A DNA stretch of 37,615 nucleotides from Gallionella sp. (GTDB lineage: Bacteria; Pseudomonadota; Gammaproteobacteria; Burkholderiales; Gallionellaceae), in contig JANLIB010000138.1 in the NCBI GenBank assembly GCA_024653675.1, positions 1-37,615 of the forward strand. Reading direction: 5' to 3'. This document shows, piece after piece, positions 9,623-20,472 of this stretch. Positions within the stretch are counted from its first letter, which is position 1. Every line of letters begins with the position of its first letter. Under the pieces are notes generated by a model, which was not told the origin of the DNA, searched no databases, and saw only the letters and a program-made list of their open reading frames with translations. The translations under genes were made by a program, and so were the position numbers.

Positions 9623-11090
9623 TGAACAGGTTTGTGCGGTCATTCTCGCAGGCGGAAGCGGCAGCCGTTTGTGGCCGTTGTCACGCCAGCATCTGCCCAA
9701 GCAGTTCCTGTCGCTGGAGGGCGAAGAATCGCTGCTGCAAACCACCATCAATCGCCTGGATTCTGTCATTGCGGCCGGGGATGTTCTGATTGTCACGCAG
9801 GAAGCGCATGCCAAAGGCGAGGCCTATCACGCCCTGCTTCCATATCAAACCCTGTTTGAACCGGTGGCGCGCAACACCGCGCCTGCGATCGCACTGGCCG
9901 CTGCCTTCCTGACGAGGGAAGGCGCAGACCCGATCATGGTCGTGCTGCCTGCCGATCACATCATCAGGGACGAAGCCCGTTTTCGCGAACACCTGAAAGT
10001 TGCGATCGAAGCAGCCAAAAGCGGCAAGCTCATCACTTTCGGCATTCAGCCTGCCCACCCCGATACCGGGTTTGGCTACATTAAAATAATAGGACTGAGG
10101 ACTGAGGACTTAGGACTGAGTGGGAAAGCAGCGAGTGGTTCTACTCAGTCCTCAGTCCTCGAACCCCAGTCCTGTATTTATGAAGTTGAACGCTTCACCG
10201 AAAAGCCCGATCTCGACACTGCAAAACATTTCCTGAAAGACGGCGGTTACTACTGGAATTCCGGCATGTTCGTGTGGCGCGCCTCGGCGATACTTGCAGA
10301 GATCAAACAGCACTTGCCGGCGGTGTTTCAAGTGATACAAACCATCATTGCCGAGAACCGTGCCGGCGGGACATTCCAGCAAGCAGTCGAAAAGCATTTC
10401 GCCGCCATGCCATCCATCTCCATCGATTACGGCGTGCTGGAAAAGTCCAGCCGCGTGTCGCTGATTCCATGCGATATCGGCTGGAACGATGTCGGCAGCT
10501 GGCAGGCGGTGCATGAGATCGGAGCCAAGGATAACTACGGCAATGTGATACTGGGCAATGTCATCGCTCTGGATTGCAGGAATAATCTGATCCGTGCCGA
10601 GAAACGTCTGGTCACAGCCATTGGTGTGGAAGATCTTTGCGTCATCGAGACCGCCGATGCCGTGCTCATCTCCAGGAACGACCAGACCCAGCGAGTGCGC
10701 GAAGTGGTAGATGTATTGCAGAAACGCGGTTCAAGCGAGCATCTCTTTCATACCATGGTCAATCGTCCGTGGGGCAGCTACACCGTGCTGGAAGAAGAGC
10801 AGGACAGCTTCAAGATCAAGCGCATCGAAGTCGCGCCCGGCGCGCGGCTCAGCCTGCAAAGCCATCGTCAACGCTCCGAACACTGGGTGGTGGTATCCGG
10901 CACGGCAACGGTCACCAATGGAGATGAAGTGATCACCGTTCAGAAAAATCAGAGCACATATATTCCTATAGGCGCAAAACATCGTCTGGAAAATCGCGGC
11001 AGCGAACCGTTACACATCGTCGAGATACAGGTCGGTGAATATCTGGGTGAAGACGACATTCAGCGCTATGAAGATAACTATGGAAGATGA
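9615..11090 (+). CDS. manC: Mannose-1-phosphate guanylyltransferase/mannose-6-phosphate isomerase
   Basis: [51 protein letters not shown]..., cupin C-terminus; carries an in-frame repeat-encoded insertion at 10092-10172. Confidence 0.95.
   Translation: MSDEQVCAVILAGGSGSRLWPLSRQHLPKQFLSLEGEESLLQTTINRLDSVIAAGDVLIVTQEAHAKGEAYHALLPYQTLFEPVARNTAPAIALAAAFLTREGADPIMVVLPADHIIRDEARFREHLKVAIEAAKSGKLITFGIQPAHPDTGFGYIKIIGLRTEDLGLSGKAASGSTQSSVLEPQSCIYEVERFTEKPDLDTAKHFLKDGGYYWNSGMFVWRASAILAEIKQHLPAVFQVIQTIIAENRAGGTFQQAVEKHFAAMPSISIDYGVLEKSSRVSLIPCDIGWNDVGSWQAVHEIGAKDNYGNVILGNVIALDCRNNLIRAEKRLVTAIGVEDLCVIETADAVLISRNDQTQRVREVVDVLQKRGSSEHLFHTMVNRPWGSYTVLEEEQDSFKIKRIEVAPGARLSLQSHRQRSEHWVVVSGTATVTNGDEVITVQKNQSTYIPIGAKHRLENRGSEPLHIVEIQVGEYLGEDDIQRYEDNYGR
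10092..10172 (+). repeat. In-frame 81-bp inverted heptad-repeat element inside manC
   Basis: 4 left heptads (GGACTGA, GGACTGA, GGACTTA, GGACTGA; 10092-10119), 25-nt centre, 4 right heptads (TCAGTCC, TCAGTCC, TCGAACC, CCAGTCC; 10145-10172); total 81 nt = 27 codons. Confidence 0.9.
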
Positions 11091-11096
11091 TAAACA

Positions 11097-11572
11097 GGAC
11101 TGAGGCAAAAACAGGACTGAGGTTTGAGGACTGAGTGATGGCGCAAAAGGTTGATCGATTTGAAGATTTGATTGCTTGGCAAAAAGCACGACAGCTCACG
11201 GTTGAAATTTACCGAATCACCGCTCACGGCGAGTTCGCCAAGGACTTTGGCTTACGAGATCAGATACGCAGGGCGGCGGTATCTGTGATGTCAAATATCG
11301 CCGAAGGCTTTGATCGGGCTTCACGAAGCGAATTTCATCAGTTTCTGGTGATCGCAAAGGCATCATGTGCTGAAGTTCGGTCTCAGCTCTATGTTGCTCT
11401 GGATGTTGGATACATTGATCAGAAAATGTTTGATAACGTAAATAGCAGTACCAGCGAACTTTCGCGAATTTTAGGTGGCTTGCGCGCTGCTGTTCAAAAA
11501 CAGAGAGATGAAAAATGACCATCAAAACTAAAATTACCCAGCCCTCAGTCCCAAGTCCTCAGTCCTCAGTCC
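11097..11572 (+). mobile_element. Putative heptad-flanked four-helix-bundle gene cassette 1 (family A, GGACTGA)
   Basis: Left GGACTGA copies at 11097, 11114, 11128; ORF 11138-11518; right arm TCAGTCC/CAAGTCC/TCAGTCC/TCAGTCC at 11545-11572, inverted relative to left. Confidence 0.6.
11138..11518 (+). CDS. Four-helix-bundle protein (23S rRNA intervening-sequence protein/S23 family)
   Basis: [13 protein letters not shown]...[46 protein letters not shown]; family hallmark RRAAVSxxSNIAEG. Confidence 0.93.
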   Translation: MAQKVDRFEDLIAWQKARQLTVEIYRITAHGEFAKDFGLRDQIRRAAVSVMSNIAEGFDRASRSEFHQFLVIAKASCAEVRSQLYVALDVGYIDQKMFDNVNSSTSELSRILGGLRAAVQKQRDEK

Positions 11573-12714
11573 TCGGTTCTAAGCAACCGAAGGTTGCGTT
11601 AATCACGGGAGTTACCGGGCAGGACGGCGCCTATCTCGCCGAACTGTTGCTGGAAAAGGGTTATGAGGTGCATGGCATGAAGCGCCGCAGCTCCATGTTC
11701 AACACCGCGCGTATCGACCACCTGTTCCATGATGTGCATGAGAAGGGACAGCCTTTCTTCCTGCATCACGGCGACATGACCGATTCGTCCAGCCTGACGC
11801 ACATCATCCAGAAAGTGCAGCCGGACGAAATCTATAATCTCGCGGCGCAAAGTCACGTCGCAGTCTCCTTCGAGGAACCTGAATATACCGCCAACTCGGA
11901 TGCGCTGGGCGCATTGCGGATTCTGGAGGCGATACGCATTCTCGGCCTGGAAAAGAAAACCCGTTTCTACCAGGCCTCGACCTCCGAGTTGTACGGATTG
12001 GTGCAGGAGACCCCACAAAAGGAAACCACCCGGTTTTATCCGCGCAGCCCATACGCGGTGGCCAAGCTGTACGCCTACTGGATCACGGTGAACTACCGCG
12101 AAGCCTATGGCATGTATGCCTGCAACGGCATCCTGTTCAACCACGAAAGCCCGATACGCGGTGAGACCTTCGTCACGCGCAAGATCACCCGCGCGCTGGC
12201 GCGCATTAAACTAGGCCTGCAGGAATGCCTCTATCTGGGCAACCTCAACGCGCTACGTGACTGGGGACACGCCAGGGATTACGTCGAGATGCAATGGCTG
12301 ATGCTGCAACAGGAAAAGCCAGAAGACTTTGTCATTGCGTCGGGTGTGCAATACAGCGTACGCGATTTTGTGAATGCGGCAGCTAAAGAGTTAGGTATGA
12401 GCATTCGCTGGGAAGGCAGTGGTGTAGATGAGAAGGGTTATCTGCTCCCCTCTCCCGCAGGCGGGAGAGGGGTAGGGGGTGAGGGTAGCGGCAAAGGCAA
12501 ATGCATCGTGCAAGTTGACCCGCGCTATTTCCGCCCCACTGAAGTAGAAACCCTGCTGGGAGACGCCAGCAAAGCCAAAAACAAACTTGGCTGGACACCG
12601 AAGATCACTTTTAACGAACTGGTCGCCGAAATGGTGCGCGAAGATCTCAAGAGCGCGGAGCGCGACGAGCTGGTGAAAAAGCACGGTTATGCGGCCTACG
12701 ATAATCACGAATAG
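11515..12714 (+). CDS. gmd: GDP-mannose 4,6-dehydratase
   Basis: [35 protein letters not shown]...; N-terminal [24 protein letters not shown] is partly repeat-encoded; internal palindrome-encoded insertion. Confidence 0.95.
   Translation: MTIKTKITQPSVPSPQSSVLGSKQPKVALITGVTGQDGAYLAELLLEKGYEVHGMKRRSSMFNTARIDHLFHDVHEKGQPFFLHHGDMTDSSSLTHIIQKVQPDEIYNLAAQSHVAVSFEEPEYTANSDALGALRILEAIRILGLEKKTRFYQASTSELYGLVQETPQKETTRFYPRSPYAVAKLYAYWITVNYREAYGMYACNGILFNHESPIRGETFVTRKITRALARIKLGLQECLYLGNLNALRDWGHARDYVEMQWLMLQQEKPEDFVIASGVQYSVRDFVNAAAKELGMSIRWEGSGVDEKGYLLPSPAGGRGVGGEGSGKGKCIVQVDPRYFRPTEVETLLGDASKAKNKLGWTPKITFNELVAEMVREDLKSAERDELVKKHGYAAYDNHE
12447..12490 (+). repeat. Palindromic repeat inserted in frame within gmd
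   Basis: Perfect 12-bp arms CCCCTCTCCCGC-AG-GCGGGAGAGGGG (12447-12472) followed by taggggg-tgaggg; encodes [17 protein letters not shown] between conserved Gmd blocks. Confidence 0.85.
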
Positions 12715-12725
12715 ATGCTTTGGCG

Positions 12726-13685
12726 ATGAACAAGAACGCAAAAATCTACATCGCGGGTCATCGCGGACTGGCCGGCAGCGCGATTGCGCGGGAGTTGCAA
12801 AGGCAAGGTTACACCAACCTTGTCATGCGTACTCATGCAGAACTCGACTTGGAAGACGCCGCCGCCACGCAACAATTCCTCGAACAGGAACGCCCAGAAG
12901 TCGTGCTCTTGGCTGCTGCAAAAGTCGGCGGCATTCACGCCAACAATACCTATCCAGTGGAATTTCTGATGAGCAACTTACTGGTCGAGGCCAGCATCTG
13001 CCGTGCTGCTCATGCGGTAGGGGTGAAGCGCCTGATATTCTTGGGCAGTTCCTGTATCTATCCCCGCGATTGCCCGCAACCAATCAAAGAAGAATATCTG
13101 CTCACTGGCCCATTGGAAGCGACTAACCGCGCTTACGCGCTTGCCAAGATTGCCGGCATTGAAATGTGCTGGTCATACAACCGCGAGTATGGAACGAAAT
13201 GGCTGGCCGCCATGCCTACAAATTTATATGGCCCTGGCGACAGCTATGACTTGAACAATTCCCATGTGCTGCCCGCACTGATACGCAAGATACATGAAGC
13301 GAAAATATCCGGAGAGCATGAAGTAGTGTTGTGGGGTAGCGGCACACCCAAGCGAGAGTTTCTGTATGTGGATGATCTGGCCAACGCGCTGGTTTTTCTC
13401 GCTACCCTGGATGACAAACGCTACGATGATCTGGTTGTGCCAACCGTGTGCCCGATGATCAATGTCGGCACAGGTGAAGACGGAACCATTCGCGAATTGG
13501 CAGAGATAATTGCTGGTGTAGTGGGCTATGCTGGCAAGTTCATACAAGATACCTCTAAACCGGATGGTACGATGCGTAAAGTGCTGGATGTGTCAAAAAT
13601 TCATAGCCTGGGCTGGAAGGCAGGCACAGGCCTTAAAGAGGGGATCGCCTTGACTTACAAAGCATTTACCGAGGCGCGAACATGA
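12726..13685 (+). CDS. fcl: GDP-L-fucose synthase
   Basis: [60 protein letters not shown]. Confidence 0.95.
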   Translation: MNKNAKIYIAGHRGLAGSAIARELQRQGYTNLVMRTHAELDLEDAAATQQFLEQERPEVVLLAAAKVGGIHANNTYPVEFLMSNLLVEASICRAAHAVGVKRLIFLGSSCIYPRDCPQPIKEEYLLTGPLEATNRAYALAKIAGIEMCWSYNREYGTKWLAAMPTNLYGPGDSYDLNNSHVLPALIRKIHEAKISGEHEVVLWGSGTPKREFLYVDDLANALVFLATLDDKRYDDLVVPTVCPMINVGTGEDGTIRELAEIIAGVVGYAGKFIQDTSKPDGTMRKVLDVSKIHSLGWKAGTGLKEGIALTYKAFTEART

Positions 13686-14449
13686 AAGCAATTATACTTG
13701 CAGGCGGAATTGGGACGCGGATCAGCGAGGAAACTTCTGTGCGACCCAAACCTATGGTTGAGATCGGCGGCAAGCCGGTGTTGTGGCACATCATGAAAAC
13801 CTATTCGGCACACGGCATCCATGATTTCGTCATCTGCTGCGGCTACAAAGGCTATGTGATCAAAGAGTATTTCGCCAACTACTTTCTGCACATGTCCGAT
13901 GTGACCTTTGACATGCAGAACAACAAGATGGAAGTGCATCAACAGAGTGCGGAGCCGTGGCGTGTCACGCTGGTGGATACGGGCGAAGACACCATGACCG
14001 GCGGGCGTATCAAGCGTGTCGCCGACTATGTGGGGAATGAGGATTTTTGCTGCACTTACGGCGACGGCATAGGCGACGTGAATATCACGGCGCTGATCAA
14101 GTTTCATAAACAGCACGGCAAGCTTGCCACGTTGACGGCAACACAACCGCCGGGACGTTTTGGCGCACTGGAATTGTCCGGCAATGACATATTGAGTTTC
14201 CGTGAAAAGCCCCAGGGCGATGGCGGATGGATCAATGGCGGTTTTTTTGTTTTATCCCCAAAGGTGTTCGACTACATAAAAGGGGATCAAACGATTTTCG
14301 AACGTGAGCCGATGAACCAGTTGGCGCGTGACAGACAGATTGCGGCGTTTTTTCATTCTGGATTCTGGCAGCCGATGGACACGCTGCGCGACAAGAATCA
14401 TCTGGAGGAGTTGTGGACAAGTGGAAAGGCGCCATGGAAAACATGGTAG
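13682..14449 (+). CDS. rfbF: Glucose-1-phosphate cytidylyltransferase
   Basis: [45 protein letters not shown]; overlaps fcl stop. Confidence 0.95.
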   Translation: MKAIILAGGIGTRISEETSVRPKPMVEIGGKPVLWHIMKTYSAHGIHDFVICCGYKGYVIKEYFANYFLHMSDVTFDMQNNKMEVHQQSAEPWRVTLVDTGEDTMTGGRIKRVADYVGNEDFCCTYGDGIGDVNITALIKFHKQHGKLATLTATQPPGRFGALELSGNDILSFREKPQGDGGWINGGFFVLSPKVFDYIKGDQTIFEREPMNQLARDRQIAAFFHSGFWQPMDTLRDKNHLEELWTSGKAPWKTW

Positions 14450-15510
14450 ATAAGTCTTTCTGGGCAGGCAAGGCCGTGCTGCTGACCGGCCATACCGGAT
14501 TCAAGGGAAGCTGGCTTGCCCTGTGGCTGCAGACCATGGGCGCGAAGGTGACCGGCTATGCACTGCCACCACCTACTGACCCGAGTCTGTTTGTCGCTGC
14601 GAATGTTACCAATGGTATGACCAGTCTCGAAGGAGATGTGCGGGACTTTCCTGAACTTTCAAAAGTGTTAAAAAAATATCAGCCCGAGATCGTCATCCAC
14701 ATGGCAGCGCAATCTTTGGTGCGCCATTCCTACAATAATCCGATCGAGACCTATGCGACCAACGTGATGGGCACGGTTCACTTGCTGGAGGCGGCAAGGT
14801 TGACCGGTAGCGTGCGGGCGATCGTCAATGTGACCAGCGACAAATGCTATGAAAATCGCGAGTGGATATGGGGCTACAGAGAGAACGAGCCGATGGGCGG
14901 ACACGATCCCTACAGCAACAGCAAAGGCTGCGCCGAGCTGGTCACAGCGGCCTATCGAAATTCATATTTCAATCAGAAAGATATTGCCGATCATGGCGTG
15001 GCGCTGGCTTCGGTAAGAGCCGGCAACGTGATCGGCGGCGGCGACTGGGCAGCGGACAGGCTTATCCCGGACATCATGCGAGCAATCGTGCAAGGCAAAC
15101 CGGCGCATATTCGCAACCCTCACGCCATCCGCCCCTGGCAACATGTATTGGAGCCGTTGTCAGGATATTTGATGCTGGCTCAGAAGCTCCGGGAAGATGG
15201 TGCGGCTTATAGCGAAGCCTGGAACTTCGGTCCGAACGATGAAGATGCCAAACCCGTGTCATGGATCGCGGATCGCCTGACCAAGACCTGGGGCGAAGGA
15301 GCGAGTTGGATAACAGATGGCGGAGAACACCCGCATGAGGCACACCATTTAAAGTTGGACTGTTCGAAAGCGAAGTCACGGCTGGATTGGCATCCGCGCT
15401 GGCATCTCGAAGCAGCGTTGGAAGCAATCGTCGACTGGCATCGTGCGCATCAAGGAGGCAAGGATATGCGCGCAGTGACGATCCAACAAATAGCCAAGTA
15501 CAACGTCTGA
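14434..15510 (+). CDS. rfbG: CDP-glucose 4,6-dehydratase
   Basis: [45 protein letters not shown]; start overlaps rfbF. Confidence 0.95.
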   Translation: MENMVDKSFWAGKAVLLTGHTGFKGSWLALWLQTMGAKVTGYALPPPTDPSLFVAANVTNGMTSLEGDVRDFPELSKVLKKYQPEIVIHMAAQSLVRHSYNNPIETYATNVMGTVHLLEAARLTGSVRAIVNVTSDKCYENREWIWGYRENEPMGGHDPYSNSKGCAELVTAAYRNSYFNQKDIADHGVALASVRAGNVIGGGDWAADRLIPDIMRAIVQGKPAHIRNPHAIRPWQHVLEPLSGYLMLAQKLREDGAAYSEAWNFGPNDEDAKPVSWIADRLTKTWGEGASWITDGGEHPHEAHHLKLDCSKAKSRLDWHPRWHLEAALEAIVDWHRAHQGGKDMRAVTIQQIAKYNV

Positions 15511-15525
15511 TCAGTAGGGGTTCGA

Positions 15526-16839
15526 GTGAACGAAGCAGAAATAAAACAGCAGATATTCGACCTGGTTGAGCAATACAGCGCGTTGCATTTTGCCGAAAAA
15601 CCGTTTCAGGCGGGTACCAGCGTCATCCCCCCTTCCGGGAAGGTGATCGGCGCGAGCGAATTGAAAAACATGGTGGATGCCTCGTTAGATGGCTGGCTCA
15701 CCACGGGTCGTTTTAATGAGGCATTCGAGAAACGTTTCGCCGAATTTGTCGGCGTGGCTTATGCTTTGACTACCACTTCGGGATCGGCCGCAAACCTGCT
15801 GGCATTTACTGCACTGACCTCACACAAGCTGGGCGATCGCGCGCTGAAGCCGGGCGATGAAGTCATCACCGTGGCAGCCGGTTTTCCAACCACCGTGAAT
15901 CCCATGTTGCAAAACGGCATGGTTCCGGTGTTCGTGGATGTTGATATTCCCACCTACAACATCAACCCCCAAAAGATCGAAGTCGCCATCAGCGAACGCA
16001 CACGCGCCATCATGGTGGCGCACACGCTGGGCAACCCGTTCGATCTGGATGCGGTCATGGCAGTGGCCCACAAGCATAAACTCTGGGTCATCGAAGATTG
16101 CTGCGATGCGCTCGGTTCGCGCTACAAGGGGCAACACGTCGGCACGTTCGGCCATATCGCCACATGCAGTTTCTACCCTGCGCACCACATCACGATGGGC
16201 GAGGGCGGTATGGTATTTACCGGTGACCCTGAGCTGAAAAAGATCATCGAGTCGTTCCGCGACTGGGGACGCGATTGTTATTGCGTTCCCGGAAAAGACA
16301 ACACCTGCGGCAAACGTTTCGGCTGGCAACTCGGCTCGCTGCCGTTCGGCTATGACCACAAGTATACCTATTCGCATTTGGGCTATAACCTCAAGATCAC
16401 CGACATGCAGGCGGCCTGTGCACTGGCACAAATGGATCGCCTGCCTGAATTCATCGCGGCACGTAAACGCAACTTTGCTTATCTTAAAGAGCGGCTGAAA
16501 TCCTGCGAGGAATTTCTGATTTTCCCCGAGGCAACTGCGGGCAGTGAGCCATCATGGTTCGGCTTCCCGATCACCATACGGGAATCGGCGGACATCGCTC
16601 GTGTCGAACTTCTGAAATATCTGGATCAATACAAGATCGGCACGCGCCTGCTGTTTGCCGGCAACCTCACTCGCCAGCCGTATTTCGCAGGCAGAACCTA
16701 TCGCATCAGCGGCGAACTCAAATGTACCGACGACATCATGAATAACACCTTCTGGATCGGTGTTTATCCGGGACTGACCGAGGCAATGCTTGACTATGTG
16801 GCAGGTCAGATAGAATCGTTTTTTGGCGTGAACTTTTGA
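15526..16839 (+). CDS. rfbH: CDP-6-deoxy-glucose 3-dehydrase (RfbH; PMP-dependent aminotransferase fold)
   Basis: [58 protein letters not shown] (His in place of the PLP Lys) typical of RfbH/E1. GTG start. Confidence 0.93.
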   Translation: MNEAEIKQQIFDLVEQYSALHFAEKPFQAGTSVIPPSGKVIGASELKNMVDASLDGWLTTGRFNEAFEKRFAEFVGVAYALTTTSGSAANLLAFTALTSHKLGDRALKPGDEVITVAAGFPTTVNPMLQNGMVPVFVDVDIPTYNINPQKIEVAISERTRAIMVAHTLGNPFDLDAVMAVAHKHKLWVIEDCCDALGSRYKGQHVGTFGHIATCSFYPAHHITMGEGGMVFTGDPELKKIIESFRDWGRDCYCVPGKDNTCGKRFGWQLGSLPFGYDHKYTYSHLGYNLKITDMQAACALAQMDRLPEFIAARKRNFAYLKERLKSCEEFLIFPEATAGSEPSWFGFPITIRESADIARVELLKYLDQYKIGTRLLFAGNLTRQPYFAGRTYRISGELKCTDDIMNNTFWIGVYPGLTEAMLDYVAGQIESFFGVNF

Positions 16840-16845
16840 TCTCAC

Positions 16846-18558
16846 ATGAAAGCTTCTGCCGCCATAGCCAAGATTCTTGAGCAGCACCAAGTTCAATATT
16901 GTTTTGAACTGGTAGGGGGAATGATTACCCATTTGCTCGACAGCCTTGCCGAGAATGGGCGCTGCACCATTATTTCCATGCACCACGAACAGGCCGCCGC
17001 CTTTGCCGCCGAGGGAGTAGCTCGACAAGCCAGCGGGACGAGTATCGCCTTGGCTATGGGAACCAGCGGCCCAGGCGCAACCAACCTGCTCACCGGGATC
17101 GGCAGTTGCTGGTTCGATTCCATTCCTTGCTTGTTCATCACCGGTCAGGTCAATGTAAATGAGCTGAAAGGCGACCGGGCTATTCGACAACAGGGATTTC
17201 AAGAGCTCGATATCGTCAGCATGTCCCGCTCGATTACAAAATACTCTGGCCAAGTGACCGAGGCCGGGCAACTGCTCCCGGAATTGCACCGCGCCTTGTC
17301 GCTGGCGCAATCGGGCAGGAAAGGCCCAGTGTTGCTCGACATCCCCAATGACATTCAGCGCATGGATATTCCCGATGAAGTCGTCGAAAAATGGCTGGCG
17401 CAACCGCTTGATACTGACCTCAACACACCACCCTCGCTCTCAAACAAAGACGCTGCTTCTGTAGCAGCACTGTGCCGTGACGCTAAACGTCCGCTGATTT
17501 GTTTGGGCGGCGGCGCCCGCTGGGCGGCATCCATGAATTCGTGGGTCGATTCACTGGAAAAGCATGGCATTCCCTACGTTTCAACCTTGATGGGACAGGA
17601 AAGAATCTGCGGCAACAAGCATTACTTCAACATGATCGGTTCCTACGGCAACCGAGAGGCCAACTGGGCGGTGCAAAACTGTGACTTGCTGCTGGTTCTG
17701 GGCGCACGTCTGGACGTGCGCCAAACCGGTTCGGAAACTGCCGATTTTGCGCGCCATGCCAAAATCATCCAGGTGGATATAGATCCGGCGCAGCTCGATA
17801 ACCGTGTAAAGGCCGATCTTGAAATTTGCGCGGACATCGAAGATTTTTTTAAACAATTTAAAATCGCCGATGAAACTTTTTCCTCTGCCGATGCAAGCTG
17901 GACAGGGGAATTGATGATGCGGCGCGAGCGCTATGATGTGGATGAATATCCCGATTGGTGCATCAGTCCACACCAGATATTCAAACGCCTGAACGAAACC
18001 ATGCGCGGTCAGGCAGTTAATTACGTATGCGATGTCGGCAACCACCAGATGTGGGCGGCGCAGGGAATCCGACTTGGTGCGGATCAGGCGATGCATTACA
18101 GCGGTGGAATGGGAGCAATGGGCTTCGCGCTCCCCGCCGCCATCGGCATCGGATTAAGTTCAGCGAAAAAAACGATCGTGATTACCGGGGATGGCAGCCT
18201 TCAGGTTAACAGCCAGGAGCTGGACACGTTGAACCGGCTGGGACTCAACCTGACCGTCATCGTGATGAACAATTTTTCCCTGGGCATGGTGAAGAATTTT
18301 CAGGACATGTATTTTGACGGGCGCAACCAATCCACCCGAAAGGGATACAGTTGCCCTTCGTTCGCCAAACTTGCCGAAGCCTACGGCTTGCAGGCAATCC
18401 GGGTCAGCGACATGGGATCCTTGCGATCCGCTTTCGAGAATATGGCCGGGAACATCTCGCCGCTGCTGATCGAAATAATGATGGAAGGGGCGACAGAGTG
18501 CCGCCCCCGGCTTGCCTTCGGCGGCAAACTCGATGAGCAGTATCCAAAATGGCCATGA
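16846..18558 (+). CDS. Thiamine diphosphate-dependent enzyme, acetolactate-synthase-like (YerE-like candidate)
   Basis: 570 aa ALS-like ThDP enzyme with GDGSLQVNSQELDTLNRLGLNLTVIVMNN; directly follows rfbFGH. Confidence 0.85.
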   Translation: MKASAAIAKILEQHQVQYCFELVGGMITHLLDSLAENGRCTIISMHHEQAAAFAAEGVARQASGTSIALAMGTSGPGATNLLTGIGSCWFDSIPCLFITGQVNVNELKGDRAIRQQGFQELDIVSMSRSITKYSGQVTEAGQLLPELHRALSLAQSGRKGPVLLDIPNDIQRMDIPDEVVEKWLAQPLDTDLNTPPSLSNKDAASVAALCRDAKRPLICLGGGARWAASMNSWVDSLEKHGIPYVSTLMGQERICGNKHYFNMIGSYGNREANWAVQNCDLLLVLGARLDVRQTGSETADFARHAKIIQVDIDPAQLDNRVKADLEICADIEDFFKQFKIADETFSSADASWTGELMMRRERYDVDEYPDWCISPHQIFKRLNETMRGQAVNYVCDVGNHQMWAAQGIRLGADQAMHYSGGMGAMGFALPAAIGIGLSSAKKTIVITGDGSLQVNSQELDTLNRLGLNLTVIVMNNFSLGMVKNFQDMYFDGRNQSTRKGYSCPSFAKLAEAYGLQAIRVSDMGSLRSAFENMAGNISPLLIEIMMEGATECRPRLAFGGKLDEQYPKWP

Positions 18559-19544
18559 GCGTAACGCAATACAAACGAATCGCCATCCTGGGGGCGACCA
18601 GCCAAATCGCGAGGGATTTGATCGCCTCTCTAGCTGGTGCGGGAGAAAGACATCTACATCTGTTTGCCCGCCGTCCTGATGATGTGAAGAAGTGGTTAAA
18701 CGTTGTCGGGTTGCCGGGGCGCTACCCGGCGGATGACTTTTCTCTGTTCGGGGAGCACGAGTTCGATGCCATCATCAACTTTGTGGGTGCCGGCAATCCG
18801 GCTCAAGTTAAGGCGATGGGGAATTCGATCTTCGACATCACCCTGAGGTTCGATGAGATGGTGCTTGATTACTTGCGGACGCATCCCGCCTGCCGTTATT
18901 TGTTTTTGAGCAGCGGGGCAGCATACGGATCAAAATTCAACGAACCGGCAACGCGCGATACGCCGGCCATTGTGGCAATCAACGATCTATCCCCACGAGA
19001 ATGGTACGGCGTGGCCAAGCTGCACGCAGAATGCAGGCATCGGTCGCACCCTGAATTTGCCATCATCGATATGCGTGTGTTTAATTATTTCAGCCGCACA
19101 CAGGACATCTCGGCGTCCTTTCTGATCACCGACATTCTGCGCGCCATCCGCGATAAGGCTGTGCTGAAGACTACACCCGACTATATCGTGCGCGATTTCC
19201 TGCATCCCTCCGATTTCTATCAATTAGTGCGCGCGTTACTTTCCGCACCCGCCACCAATGCCGCGGTCGATTGTTATAGTCGCGCACCCATTGATAAGCC
19301 GAATCTGCTGAAAGCCATGCAAGAAAAGTTTGGCCTGCGTTATGAATTTACTGAAGCTCAAGCCGGGGTAAATGCTACGGGCGGCAAGCCCCATTACTAT
19401 TCACTGAACACAAGGGCGGCGGATTTCGGTTATCAGCCCGTTTTCACCGCATTAGATGGTGTTTTACAGGAAGCAACTGTGATGTTATCTGCATCGCGAA
19501 AAACTCATATCAGTGAAGCGGCAAAAAATTACCATGATATTTAG
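18549..19544 (+). CDS. NAD(P)-dependent SDR/epimerase-dehydratase, candidate sugar C-branch reductase
   Basis: RIAILGATSQIARDLIASL Rossmann motif, LSSGAAYGS...YGVAK SDR motifs; overlaps stop of the ThDP gene. Confidence 0.8.
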   Translation: MAMSVTQYKRIAILGATSQIARDLIASLAGAGERHLHLFARRPDDVKKWLNVVGLPGRYPADDFSLFGEHEFDAIINFVGAGNPAQVKAMGNSIFDITLRFDEMVLDYLRTHPACRYLFLSSGAAYGSKFNEPATRDTPAIVAINDLSPREWYGVAKLHAECRHRSHPEFAIIDMRVFNYFSRTQDISASFLITDILRAIRDKAVLKTTPDYIVRDFLHPSDFYQLVRALLSAPATNAAVDCYSRAPIDKPNLLKAMQEKFGLRYEFTEAQAGVNATGGKPHYYSLNTRAADFGYQPVFTALDGVLQEATVMLSASRKTHISEAAKNYHDI

Positions 19545-19657
19545 TTTGGGTGTTCAAATCAGTTTGCAAAGAGTCGGCGCATTCCCCTCTTGGAGTTTGA
19601 CTATAAACCTGACGAGCAGGAAGCCACATGAATTATTCAATCAGTTGAAGGAAAAAT

Positions 19658-20410
19658 ATGGGACGCATAGCCATTAATGATTTCATTCCACCCATTGTTT
19701 TGAGAGCTATTCGATATGTTAACAGGTCAATGTATGCCTCAAAAATAAAGCTGCCTCCGTTTGATCAAGTCCCCGGCGATATCGATCCGAAGTGGATACT
19801 GGATGTTGGCGCGAATATAGGCGATGTCTCGCTAGCCGCTTTGAAAACTTACCCTGGCTGCCAGGTGATATGTTTCGAGCCGGTAGGCGAAACTTTTGAG
19901 ACTTTGAAGAACAGGGTGGCGCCATATAAAGACAGGGTCAAGTTGTTCAATCAAGCGCTGTCTGATTCGAATGGTGTTGGCGAGATAAACATTACTTCAT
20001 TTCATGGGGCGAATTCGATCGCCAGGCAATCGCGGACCCATTCCAGGCTCAATCCTCATGTCACTGAAATAAGCAAAGAAAAAATCTCGCTGGTTCGGCT
20101 TGATGATGTGGCCAATGAGTTCGGGGGGTGCAAGGTCGACATAATGAAAATAGATGTCGAGGGGCATGAATATGAGGTAATTAAAGGCGGTATTAATTTT
20201 ATCAAGGACAATGTGGATGTCATCATCATCGAAGCGTCCTTGATGCGGGATGAATCTTGGGAGAGGCAATCTATAGTCGACATATTTTCGTTGCTGAATG
20301 AAATGGGATTCAGGCTGATAAACGTGTTTGATTTGCACTATGCGCCGAATTCAAAATTGATGTGTGTACAAATGGACTGCGTGTTTAGGCACAAGTCAAA
20401 GTTGATATAG
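19658..20410 (+). CDS. FkbM family methyltransferase
   Basis: WILDVGANIGDVSLAALKTYPGCQVICFEPVGETFETLK...VDIMKIDVEGHEYEVIKG. Confidence 0.88.
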   Translation: MGRIAINDFIPPIVLRAIRYVNRSMYASKIKLPPFDQVPGDIDPKWILDVGANIGDVSLAALKTYPGCQVICFEPVGETFETLKNRVAPYKDRVKLFNQALSDSNGVGEINITSFHGANSIARQSRTHSRLNPHVTEISKEKISLVRLDDVANEFGGCKVDIMKIDVEGHEYEVIKGGINFIKDNVDVIIIEASLMRDESWERQSIVDIFSLLNEMGFRLINVFDLHYAPNSKLMCVQMDCVFRHKSKLI

Positions 20411-20472
20411 GTCCCGGTATTTATAACCGATGGATATTTGAATAATGCTGGATCGAAATAGGACGGTGACAT

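Noticed and set aside
15820-16431. 203-aa minus-strand ORF opposite rfbH
   Set aside because: Antisense to a well-supported conserved gene.
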